32,957 nt of DNA from positions 1 through 32,957 of IMG/VR virus record IMGVR_UViG_3300042924_005216; one strand, written 5' to 3'. The notes under the pieces are model-generated. The model worked only from the letters and a program-made list of their open reading frames with translations. It made no database searches and was not told where the DNA came from. Position numbers and translations under genes: made by a program. Positions 12,823 to 20,136 of this stretch are shown here, one piece after another. Source of the DNA: a virus. Numbering within the stretch: the first letter of the stretch is position 1; each line of letters opens with the position of its first letter.

Positions 12823-15473
12823 CGAACCAAAATTTGAAAGCTCTTAAGCCAGGCGAAATCCGACTAGATTACATCCCACTTGATTGGCCCCTCACTCCCC
12901 TTGGACCCAACAAAGATCCCTACATCCAGGGCTGGCAGAACAAACCATTCAGTGTTCGTGAAATTGAAGAGGAGCTGGCAACAGGTGACTGCCAAGCAAT
13001 TGGGTTACTTGGTGGTCCTGCCTATAACCATCCCTATGGCTTGGTCTGGGTTGATGTTGATGGACCTAGTGTCTACCCACTCATTGAGCAGATCTCCGGC
13101 CTTCCCCTCCAAGACGCGCTGCCTGCCACCCTTACCATCTTCAGTGGTAAAGTCGGCCGCGAACGGAAGCTCTACAAATTAAACCGCGATAAACACAAGC
13201 ATTTCCTACGCAACAAGTACACCTGGCACGGGGAAGAAAACAAAGAAAAGCTTGAGATCCTTTGGAAAAAACACCAAGGTGTTTTGATGGGCGTTCATCC
13301 AGAGACGGATGGATACTACACAGGTGAAGAGCTGGGATTTGAGTGGTCCGACAACCTGCCTGAACTGCCGGAATGGATCCTCAATAACATCATCACCAAA
13401 AATGCCAAGCAAGGTAAACCTGCCCAAGAAGTATCACGTGTGATCGGCGGGAACTTCGCCATCCAAAGTGTCGTTGGGTTGGATCGTGATATCCAACTTG
13501 CGTCCGAAGCAATGTGGGGTATGCCTCCAGAAGCGACGGATGACTATGACATCTGGATCATGGTTGGTCAGTCGCTCCATAGCTTGGATGAATCGCTGCT
13601 GGATGAATGGGATGAATGGTCCAAGCAAAGCGATAAGTACAAAGATGGTGAATGCCACAGGCGTTGGCTCTCCTTCAGTAAAGGTGGTGGTCGTGGTATT
13701 GGCTCACTAATCCATATTGCCCAAGAAAATGGATGGAAACCATCACAGGACTATCGCGTACAAAGCGTTGATGACGCAACACTAGAGGCAATTGCTTCAA
13801 TCTTACCCAACCTTGAAGGCGACACATTAGAGCACATGGAAAGAGTATTAGCGCAAAATGCGGAAACACTTCAAACATCTAAGAGTCCTGTAAAAACAAA
13901 ACCATCAACACGCAGCAGGAAAAAAGAAACGGATGGAGAAGGACCTAAGGATGCCAGGGGGCACAACAGACCATCTCATGAGATAGCTGATCAATTGCTT
14001 GTTGCATACGCAGGTGATTTGTTGTTTAGTCAGCCACACAACCAGTTCTTTCTCTATGACAAGAGGAAGGGTCTATGGGAGAAAAAAACCAAGATCGAGA
14101 TGTATGGCAGCATCAGGGATAACCTGAAAGATCTTGCTGCTTCTGGTTGGTTGCCCAGGGGGTTTAACCACAACCTGATGGAGGACATGTACAAGCAGCT
14201 CCAGGCGTTGGTGCCATTTGATGACTGGTATGACGAAACGGACTACCTGCTCTTTACCAATGGTTTGTTAGATGTTAGTGCCAGGGAATTGCTTCCCTTC
14301 CAGCGAGAACTGCATGTAACGCAACAGATGCCGTATGAATATGACCCATCGGCTACCTGTGAAGAAATCATTAAATGGCTGAAACATACGCAGCACAATT
14401 CGTGGAATCGCACTCAAGTACTGAGGGCATGGCTCAGGGCAACACTGCTTGGTAACTACGAGATCCAGAAGTTCTTGGAGATTGTGGGTCCAGGTAAGTC
14501 GGGTAAATCCACCTACGCAAACTTGGCAGTGGCATTGGTAGGACGCAGTAATACCTACTCCACAGACTTCGAGAACATGGAGAAGAACAGGTTTGAAGCA
14601 GCGGCCTACATGGGTAAAAAGCTTCTCCTGTTCCAGGATGCTGATCGTTGGGGTGGTTCCGTATCCAGGCTAAAAGCAATCACCGGTAATGACTGGATTC
14701 GTTCTGAGCGCAAGTACCAAGGGGAAGCGTTAGATCCATTTCAATACCATGGAATGGTCATCATCACAGCTAATGAAGCTATTCAGTCCACCGACTATAC
14801 TTCTGGTCTGGCTCGTCGCCGTCTCACTATTCCGTTTGACCGTCCATTTATGGGTGGACAAGCAGAACAAAAGGAGCTGATCAAGTTTGATAACAAAGGA
14901 AATCCAGAAGGTGAGTTTGCGTCTCTGCTACCAGGGCTTGTGAACTGGCTACTGGATATGCCGGAAGCTGACATGCGTTCCTACCTCATGGAAACCGCAC
15001 AACATGTGGACTTCTTCCAAAAGTATGAGAAGGAGCAAAGCCTGCGTTCCAACCCACTGTTGGATTGGATGAGCCAACACCTTGTTTATGATCCGGGCAT
15101 GTTCTCGTACGTTGGTACTTGCAAGAATGCTATGGGGTCAAGCAACTTCTACCAAGAATGGGAAAGGTGGTTGTACCCAAGCTATGCAGAGTTCTGCCGT
15201 AGCTGTAACGTTGGCTTCGTGGGACGTGCTCGATTTGAAGTTTTATTCTTTGATATCTGTAAGCACCAGCTCAAGCTCAATGTTTTCAACAGGAAAACAA
15301 ACGTTGGCTTGCAAGTGTTTAACGTCATCGTCAGAGGTTCAAACGCTAAGTACAAAGACTATCCTTCCGTTGTTGAAGTAGCTGCTAACCCGCAGGAATT
15401 TATTCAGCTATACGGAGTAGACATTAGTGCGCCTACCAATGCGACAATGGAGAATATTGCGGAAGTCATGTGA
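12819..15473 (+). CDS. primase-helicase (prim-pol plus D5-like SF3 helicase)
   Basis: Three parts are visible. Residues about 1-200 form an archaeo-eukaryotic primase-like domain with WVDVDGP (near 76-82) giving the catalytic D-x-D and SGKVGRERKLY after it. Residues about 220-310 look like a PriCT-2 linker domain. The C-terminal half has a D5_N-like region and an SF3 helicase: Walker A GPGKSGKST (near 555-563), a Walker B-like LLLFQDADRW (near 605), and MVIITANEA plus GLARRRLTIPF further on. Such fused proteins prime and unwind phage or plasmid replication forks. The end overlaps speD (GTGA). Confidence 0.88.
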   Translation: MTNQNLKALKPGEIRLDYIPLDWPLTPLGPNKDPYIQGWQNKPFSVREIEEELATGDCQAIGLLGGPAYNHPYGLVWVDVDGPSVYPLIEQISGLPLQDALPATLTIFSGKVGRERKLYKLNRDKHKHFLRNKYTWHGEENKEKLEILWKKHQGVLMGVHPETDGYYTGEELGFEWSDNLPELPEWILNNIITKNAKQGKPAQEVSRVIGGNFAIQSVVGLDRDIQLASEAMWGMPPEATDDYDIWIMVGQSLHSLDESLLDEWDEWSKQSDKYKDGECHRRWLSFSKGGGRGIGSLIHIAQENGWKPSQDYRVQSVDDATLEAIASILPNLEGDTLEHMERVLAQNAETLQTSKSPVKTKPSTRSRKKETDGEGPKDARGHNRPSHEIADQLLVAYAGDLLFSQPHNQFFLYDKRKGLWEKKTKIEMYGSIRDNLKDLAASGWLPRGFNHNLMEDMYKQLQALVPFDDWYDETDYLLFTNGLLDVSARELLPFQRELHVTQQMPYEYDPSATCEEIIKWLKHTQHNSWNRTQVLRAWLRATLLGNYEIQKFLEIVGPGKSGKSTYANLAVALVGRSNTYSTDFENMEKNRFEAAAYMGKKLLLFQDADRWGGSVSRLKAITGNDWIRSERKYQGEALDPFQYHGMVIITANEAIQSTDYTSGLARRRLTIPFDRPFMGGQAEQKELIKFDNKGNPEGEFASLLPGLVNWLLDMPEADMRSYLMETAQHVDFFQKYEKEQSLRSNPLLDWMSQHLVYDPGMFSYVGTCKNAMGSSNFYQEWERWLYPSYAEFCRSCNVGFVGRARFEVLFFDICKHQLKLNVFNRKTNVGLQVFNVIVRGSNAKYKDYPSVVEVAANPQEFIQLYGVDISAPTNATMENIAEVM

Positions 15474-15829
15474 GCAATGGACGGCACCTAATCCTGGATC
15501 TCTATGAGTGTGATCAAGAGATCCTGAATGACTATGAGGAGCTTCAACGTTTGCTTGAGGCTTCTCTCGTTATGGCAAAAGCAAATGTCCTGCGAATCTT
15601 TGGGGAAAAGTTTGAGCCCCAGGGTGTGACGCTATTGGCATTGCTGGCAGAATCACACGCATCAATCCATACGTGGCCAGAGATTGGCTATTGCGCTATC
15701 GATCTTTACACCTGTGGTGATACAACGCAGACGCATCGAGCGGCTGAATTTTTAAAAACAAAACTCAAAGCAAAAACAGCGGAAGAGAAAGAGTTGGTAC
15801 GGTCAATAACACCTTCTACTTCGGTATAG
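15470..15829 (+). CDS. speD: S-adenosylmethionine decarboxylase proenzyme
   Basis: The motif ESHASIHTWPE (residues 61-71) is the hallmark of prokaryotic SpeD: the chain self-cleaves before S62, which becomes the pyruvoyl cofactor. H67 and C82 (YTCGD) are the other expected catalytic residues. The length of 119 matches the short bacterial form. It produces decarboxylated AdoMet for spermidine synthesis; cyanophages often carry it, perhaps to supply polyamines for packaged DNA. The start is GTG overlapping the primase-helicase stop. Confidence 0.93.
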   Translation: MSNGRHLILDLYECDQEILNDYEELQRLLEASLVMAKANVLRIFGEKFEPQGVTLLALLAESHASIHTWPEIGYCAIDLYTCGDTTQTHRAAEFLKTKLKAKTAEEKELVRSITPSTSV

Positions 15830-15830
15830 T
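15825..15830 (+). promoter_or_regulatory. -10-like TATAGT with adjacent hairpin
   Basis: TATAGTAAA overlaps the speD stop codon and lies 24 bases upstream of the glycosyltransferase start. It is followed by a small hairpin, TCGAG-AGTAA-CTCGA (15834-15848). The same TATAGTAAA string occurs at 17385. A weak promoter for the glycosyltransferase is possible. Confidence 0.35.
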
Positions 15831-15853
15831 AAATCGAGAGTAACTCGACTGCC

Positions 15854-17131
15854 TTGACAAAGAAAACCAAAGTGTTGTGGTGTGGTGACATGATCGCGAT
15901 GACAGGTTTTGCACGTGTCACCGAAAATGTCATCTATCGTCTCAAGGATGATTTTGAAATTGTTGTACTGGCCCATAACCACTGGGGTGACCCATGTGAG
16001 CAGCAGAAGGACTTCAAGATTTATCCTTCATCCAATCGATTTCAGACTGCACCATTCGGTGAGCAACGCATCAGGGAGATCGTTGAACGTGAAGAGCCGG
16101 ACATTGTTTTCACGATCAATGACATGTGGATCATCAATGAGCAGTACCGTCAGATCCAAGACCTGCATAAGCAAGGAAAGTTTAAGTTTGTGGGGTATGC
16201 CCCCATGGATTCGTATGGCTGGATTGGTTGCCTGAATGAAACAGCCAATGATTGGGATGCCATTGTTTCTTACACAGAATTTGGTGCGCACGAATTTGTG
16301 AAAGGCGGCATCAACAAACCCATCGCTGTCATTCCCCATGGTGTAACACCAGGGCAGTTCTACCCTCAGGACCGGAATGAATGCCGTCGCAAGCTTGGAC
16401 TCAAAGAAGATCTGTTCATCGTCTTCAATGGGAACAGGAATCAGTTCCGTAAACGGCAAGACATTACGATCAAAGCCTTTGCCAAGTTTGCCGTTAATAA
16501 GCCAGAAGCACAGCTCTACCTCCACATGGGCCTGAAGGACCAGGGCTGGGATCTGATGGGCGTGTTTGCCAGGGAGATGTCGCGGGTGGGTCTCGATCCC
16601 AACGGACGCATCATCATGACGACGCAGACGGATGGCCCGCCGAACGTATCGGTGGAAATGCTTAACACCATTTACAACGCATGCGACGTGGGCGTTAACA
16701 CCTGCAAAGGTGAGGGCTGGGGTCTTGTCAACTTTGAACACGCTGCCTGTGGTGTGCCGCAGGTGGTGCCCGACCATACGTCATGCAAAGAAATCTTCGA
16801 GGGCTATGGCGAACTGATCCGTTGTGACCACATCGATGTGGACACCAACTACGCACGTGAGATGCCATGCCCGTCCTCTGACCACCTTGCTGAGATCTTG
16901 GAGTACCTGTACCAAGACAAAGGTATTCGTGAATGGGTTGGCACACGCTGCCGGGAACGCGTGATGGATCCACAGTTCTCATGGGACACAGTTGCGTCTC
17001 AATTTGGCGGCATCTTTGAGGATGTCATGAACCAGGTTGATCATTCAGTCCCGGTTGAGATCAGTGAGAAGCCACGGAAACGGAAGAAAAGCCGGACTCT
17101 GCGGAAAGAGATGGCAGCCGCTGTAAGCTAA
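15854..17131 (+). CDS. GT4-family glycosyltransferase
   Basis: This 425-residue protein has the two-domain GT-B layout. The N-domain starts with KVLWCGDMIAMTGFARVTEN; the C-domain has VIPHGVTPGQFYP, IVFNGNRNQFRKRQD and the donor-binding EGWGLVNFEH with E287 and E295 in the E-x7-E arrangement of GT4 enzymes. It likely moves a sugar from a nucleotide-sugar to an acceptor in the cytoplasm; the acceptor (DNA base, virion protein or host polysaccharide) is unknown. A basic tail (KPRKRKKSRTLRK) could bind nucleic acid. The start is TTG without a ribosome-binding site. Confidence 0.82.
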   Translation: MTKKTKVLWCGDMIAMTGFARVTENVIYRLKDDFEIVVLAHNHWGDPCEQQKDFKIYPSSNRFQTAPFGEQRIREIVEREEPDIVFTINDMWIINEQYRQIQDLHKQGKFKFVGYAPMDSYGWIGCLNETANDWDAIVSYTEFGAHEFVKGGINKPIAVIPHGVTPGQFYPQDRNECRRKLGLKEDLFIVFNGNRNQFRKRQDITIKAFAKFAVNKPEAQLYLHMGLKDQGWDLMGVFAREMSRVGLDPNGRIIMTTQTDGPPNVSVEMLNTIYNACDVGVNTCKGEGWGLVNFEHAACGVPQVVPDHTSCKEIFEGYGELIRCDHIDVDTNYAREMPCPSSDHLAEILEYLYQDKGIREWVGTRCRERVMDPQFSWDTVASQFGGIFEDVMNQVDHSVPVEISEKPRKRKKSRTLRKEMAAAVS

Positions 17132-17150
17132 TCAGGTCCAAGGGGACCAG

Positions 17151-17177
17151 GCCTCTGCATCTAGCAGGGGCTTTTTT
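17151..17177 (+). terminator. Rho-independent terminator
   Basis: GCCTCTGC-ATCTA-GCAGGGGC is followed by TTTTTT. A second small hairpin (GGTCC / GGACC, 17135-17148) lies just before it. Together they end the unit that runs from the exonuclease to the glycosyltransferase. Confidence 0.9.
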
Positions 17178-17486
17178 GTGTCCATAAGAAGGTATGTGCG
17201 GCAAGTGAGGGAGTCAACCGCCTTGTATAAGGGAGACTACCTCCGTATTTACCATAAGGAAGTCGTGAGCAGTTTTTGTCGGAAAGTGTCTCTAATGAGA
17301 ATGGCTCTCAATATTAAGTGAGACGCAAATGAGACAAAACTAAGAAGTGAGACACTTTTCAAGAAAAACAGCTCACGGCTCTAATATAGTAAATAAGTAT
17401 GTAGACACCTTTAAATACCCCGCTACTACAGGTTTCTACCTGGGTAACGGTGTATACTCTCCTTGTTCAGCACCTCTCTATCCCTA
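17178..17486. other. gene-free control region, candidate origin
   Basis: About 300 bases without a convincing ORF lie between a strong terminator and the next start. They hold the 114-nt inverted repeat described separately, three AGTGAGAC-type repeats, a TATAGTAAA promoter-like string (17385-17393), a CAGGT-TTCT-ACCTG hairpin (17429-17442) and TATACT at 17453. Promoter, regulatory RNA and replication origin are all possible. Confidence 0.45.
17264..17377 (+). repeat. 114-nt imperfect inverted repeat with inner short repeats
   Basis: From outside in: CGTGAGC pairs with GCTCACG, an A-A mismatch follows, GTTTTT pairs with AAAAAC, then a symmetric 5-base internal loop, then AAAGTGTCTC pairs with GAGACACTTT. 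That is 23 paired bases. The 56-base apex contains a smaller hairpin (TGAGA-ATGGC-TCTCA) and short direct repeats AGTGAGAC (17317), AATGAGAC (17328) and AGTGAGAC (17347). This is an extended stem that could act as RNA or as a DNA cruciform. Confidence 0.75.
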
Positions 17487-17918
17487 GTGGCACGCACTTA
17501 TCACGAAATGCCGCCCCTGTGGTGGCTACAAGAGCACCTAGAACTCACCTCTGACTACCTTTCCGGTCTCAAGTGGAAGACAGCCGGCCGCCTTCATGAA
17601 CCCGGTGATCAAGCTGGAGTACTTCGCCCTGACGGCAGGTTCTATACCATCTCCTTGCTGGGTACAAAATATCCAGCGCATCGAGTGGTGTACTACTTGC
17701 GTACTGGTACAAATCCGGAGAATGCAGACGTACTACACGACAAGGACAACAACGCTCGTGACAACCGCCTAAAGCTGACACTGTATCAACGCAGAACGCT
17801 TCCTGCACCCAAGTACCGTCGCCGTGTCAGGAATGAAGAAGGCAACCTTGTTTTCAGAGATCCATACACCAACTACTCCTTTGTTTCCAAAAACCCAACT
17901 GAGCCTCAACATGGCTGA
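17487..17918 (+). CDS. HNH endonuclease, 143 aa
   Basis: GTG at 17487 (MARTYHEMPPLW) is preferred to TTG at 17463. The order GRFYTISLLGTKYPAHRVVY (near 57-76), a LRTG turn, VLHDKDNNARDNRL (near 88-101) and a basic C-terminus is the pattern of phage HNH proteins that bind DNA with a beta-strand module next to the HKD..N..N core. In this copy the core is LHDKD, with Asp between His and Lys. The gene follows the structured control region and overlaps the next HNH-like gene by 8 bases. Confidence 0.75.
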   Translation: MARTYHEMPPLWWLQEHLELTSDYLSGLKWKTAGRLHEPGDQAGVLRPDGRFYTISLLGTKYPAHRVVYYLRTGTNPENADVLHDKDNNARDNRLKLTLYQRRTLPAPKYRRRVRNEEGNLVFRDPYTNYSFVSKNPTEPQHG

Positions 17919-18651
17919 CATCACCAAGCAACTCATCAACGCTGCCAAATCAATTTCTATTGTTCCGTACATTCCTGACATCAATGAAATGGATGCTGAT
18001 GAATTGGCAGCGCACGGTTTTTATCGTGGTTACTACTGCGTCCACGGCCATCGCATACGCCATAAAGAACAGCAGTGGTGCTATGAATGTGTGCGCAAGA
18101 TCCAAGGCAATGCCTGTGGTTTTGACATTAACTATCTCAACAAGAATTACAAAGCCAGACTATTGGGTCTCTGGAACCAGATCGCTGTTGGTGAGTGGGA
18201 TGAGTGTTGGGAGGTCCCCTGGTTAGGAGGCAAACGCATACGATTCCCTTCGTACCGCACGTTGTATAACGACAAGACCAATGACAACATCAGTGTCCAT
18301 AAAGCGATTTACCAATGCGCTTGGGGTGATGTCGGCAAAATGTTTGTAACACGCACATGCAAAAACAAAGCCTGTCTTAACCCTCTCCATCTAGTCTCAA
18401 GCTGGAATCGTACTTTTCCACCTAAAACTATCCACCCATTTTGCGTTGAGTTTGATCCAGCAAAGTCAATGCATTATGCGCAAAATCAACTAAGAGATAA
18501 ACCTCTTCCTATCGTTGAACAACAGTACAAAAACACCATTCAACATCCGTTGGTACACAAAAATACCCCGGATTATGATGAAGAACAGGAGTTGTATTAC
18601 GGTTCATATGTCCAGGAGTTCGGTAAGTCAACCACAAAGAACTCAGAATAA
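17911..18651 (+). CDS. HNH-like protein, 246 aa
   Basis: ATG at 17911 (MADITKQLINAAKS) overlaps the preceding HNH gene by 8 bases; the frame is open further upstream but only as its shadow. A first metal-binding area is YCVHGHRIRHKEQQWCYEC (near residues 46-64). In the centre, VHKAIYQCAWG and RTCKNKACLNPLHLV (near 147-161) match the C..C..NPxHL pattern of zinc-bound HNH nucleases. The C-terminal 80 residues have no recognised domain. A nuclease or DNA-binding role is likely; the exact target is unknown. Confidence 0.65.
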   Translation: MADITKQLINAAKSISIVPYIPDINEMDADELAAHGFYRGYYCVHGHRIRHKEQQWCYECVRKIQGNACGFDINYLNKNYKARLLGLWNQIAVGEWDECWEVPWLGGKRIRFPSYRTLYNDKTNDNISVHKAIYQCAWGDVGKMFVTRTCKNKACLNPLHLVSSWNRTFPPKTIHPFCVEFDPAKSMHYAQNQLRDKPLPIVEQQYKNTIQHPLVHKNTPDYDEEQELYYGSYVQEFGKSTTKNSE

Positions 18652-19525
18652 TCCTTTAAGCCTTGGTACGTTCAGTCAAACCTCACTGCGCTACCTTAAA
18701 GGGACTCTTGGACCACAGTGGAAAGTTATTGGGCGTGCTGATACCAACCAAACATCTAATGGTGGTATTGGTGGAGGCACGTTCAATCATTGGTTTGTTG
18801 TCACGCTTGCGGAGCCTGGTTGGATCATTCTTACCAAGGGACCACCGCGTCCTAAGTACATTCAAGTTTCTGCCTATGACTTAGAAAAAAATCCAATCCA
18901 AGGCAATCCGATCTTTGATGCGGATTCTGTTCAGATAGATACCAACGGTTCAACTTACATCCCGTATTTAGATACGGTGATGAGTGCGCAGTCTGATCTC
19001 TACAACACGTACATGCGCAATCGCCTGGATCGAGGCGATGATCGTTACTACCCACTGAGTGCCGGTAGCTATCTCATCTGTGTTTCATCCACACGTAACG
19101 AAACACTTGAGTATGAGCTTGGTGTTGTCATTGAGTTTCCTGTTGACGAAACGTTTTTTGAGTTAGAAGACGTTGATGGTTCTGTTTGCTTACAAGAAAC
19201 AGAGATTGATGCCCCAAGTATTAATAGCCCTGTCTCTTCTGATATCCTTATTCCTCTTGGCGCCAATGCCTTTACTCAAACAAGTTGCACAATTGAAGCA
19301 GGTGTTACTGTAACCGTTTCCAATGGCTCTACATGGCTCATTGGTGAACGCATTCCAGTTGGTGATTTTGACAACTTTAAAATCATTCTTGAGGTAGGAG
19401 ATGATGCGTATTACGACACAATCCATGACCATTCACTGTCAGAATGGCAAGATGCATGGGAGAGGGAACACCAAGACACTGATCGATTCCCTGAGCTCTT
19501 TGTACCGTTGACTAACAGACCATGA
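18608..19525 (+). CDS. hypothetical protein, 305 aa, possibly virion-associated
   Basis: ATG at 18608 (MSRSSVSQPQRTQNNPLSLG) is chosen; the ATG at 18515 lies deep in the previous gene. The protein is beta-rich with many T, S, G and N residues in the first half (GGIGGGTFNHWFV), an acidic middle (FFELEDVDGSV), and a domain rich in beta-hairpin-like turns near the end (GVTVTVSNGSTWLIGERIP). This is like phage surface or tail-associated proteins. No catalytic motif is evident. The stop overlaps the next start (ATGA). Confidence 0.6.
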   Translation: MSRSSVSQPQRTQNNPLSLGTFSQTSLRYLKGTLGPQWKVIGRADTNQTSNGGIGGGTFNHWFVVTLAEPGWIILTKGPPRPKYIQVSAYDLEKNPIQGNPIFDADSVQIDTNGSTYIPYLDTVMSAQSDLYNTYMRNRLDRGDDRYYPLSAGSYLICVSSTRNETLEYELGVVIEFPVDETFFELEDVDGSVCLQETEIDAPSINSPVSSDILIPLGANAFTQTSCTIEAGVTVTVSNGSTWLIGERIPVGDFDNFKIILEVGDDAYYDTIHDHSLSEWQDAWEREHQDTDRFPELFVPLTNRP

Positions 19526-19644
19526 TCAAACAACTACTTGCTTTGTTTCGCAAAAAACCACCTAAGCATTATCCACATGTTGCGTGGTTGCGTTATTGTA
19601 TAGAAAACCCTGACGCTCCAGGGTGTCGTATCTATGATGTCTAA
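19522..19644 (+). CDS. hypothetical protein, 40 aa
   Basis: Read directly: MIKQLLALFRKKPPKHYPHV, then AWLRYCIENPDAPGCRIYDV. It starts with an amphipathic basic helix and has two cysteines in a CIENPDAPGC loop that could form a disulphide or bind metal with histidines. Start and stop overlap both neighbours (ATGA and TAATG), so the three small genes are co-translated. Similar CxENPxxxxC small proteins exist in cyanophages as I recall. Function unknown. Confidence 0.6.
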   Translation: MIKQLLALFRKKPPKHYPHVAWLRYCIENPDAPGCRIYDV

Positions 19645-19772
19645 TGGAACCAGAAAAGAAACCTGAGGTCAAAGAACTTAAGCCAAGGCCTGTTTACACG
19701 GAAGCAACTGAAAAAGACTGGGAAGACTTCTTTGCTGTGCAAGAAAATCTTGACAATTTATTTGATCGATGA
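19644..19772 (+). CDS. acidic hypothetical protein, 42 aa
   Basis: Read directly: MEPEKKPEVKELKPRPVYTE followed by ATEKDWEDFFAVQENL and DNLFDR. It has a proline- and lysine-rich N-half and an acidic helix. The start overlaps the preceding stop by one base. No motif is recognised; it could be a peptide-type inhibitor or adaptor, but nothing shows this. Confidence 0.5.
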   Translation: MEPEKKPEVKELKPRPVYTEATEKDWEDFFAVQENLDNLFDR

Positions 19773-19808
19773 CATCCAGTCTTACAATAAAAGAAACGGG
19801 AGATACCC

Positions 19809-19973
19809 ATGCATTCCTTTAATCAGTATTTAGAAGTAGCACTGGCTATTCATGCTGCTTGTTCTGCTATCTGTGCTTTAACCCCGACGCCTAAAGACGA
19901 TAAACTTGTGCGCAAACTTTATCGGCTTATTGAAATAGGTGGTCTTGTTATTGGTCGTACTAAACAGCGTTGA
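19809..19973 (+). CDS. small hydrophobic protein, 54 aa
   Basis: Read directly: MHSFNQYLEVALAIHAACSA, then ICALTPTPKDDKLVRKLYRL and IEIGGLVIGRTKQR. GGGAGA before the ATG is a good ribosome-binding site and TACAAT at 19783 may be a -10 box. The hydrophobic N-half with a TPTPKDD turn and a second amphipathic helix resembles small conserved membrane-associated proteins found near lysis genes in cyanophages. The stop is directly next to the stop of the convergent gene, close to the endolysin. Confidence 0.6.
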   Translation: MHSFNQYLEVALAIHAACSAICALTPTPKDDKLVRKLYRLIEIGGLVIGRTKQR

Positions 19974-20135
19974 TTAATCAGGCAATGCCTGAAACCAAAA
20001 TACGCACCCGCCTTGTTCTTCTACCCAATCCCTGGTTTCATATGCGTGCTCCTTTGGTAGGGTCACGCATTTTTTATCGTCTCCAATTTGCCAACACATA
20101 TTGACCCTTATGCGGGGCTCCTTGTATTTTTTCAC
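19974..20135 (-). CDS. hypothetical protein, 53 aa
   Basis: GTG at 20135 lies 2 bases after the endolysin stop and gives MKKYKEPRIRVNMCWQIGDD. The rest has two more cysteines (KKCVTLP; GGCVFWF) and an aromatic end. The upstream extension of the frame lies inside the endolysin gene and is a shadow. It is probably co-transcribed with the endolysin. Function unknown; a lysis accessory is possible. Confidence 0.5.
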   Translation of the reverse strand: MKKYKEPRIRVNMCWQIGDDKKCVTLPKEHAYETRDWVEEQGGCVFWFQALPD

Positions 20136-20136
20136 G

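Noticed and set aside
16028-16777. 249-residue minus-strand ORF
   Set aside because: It lies wholly antisense to the glycosyltransferase, whose motifs are clear.
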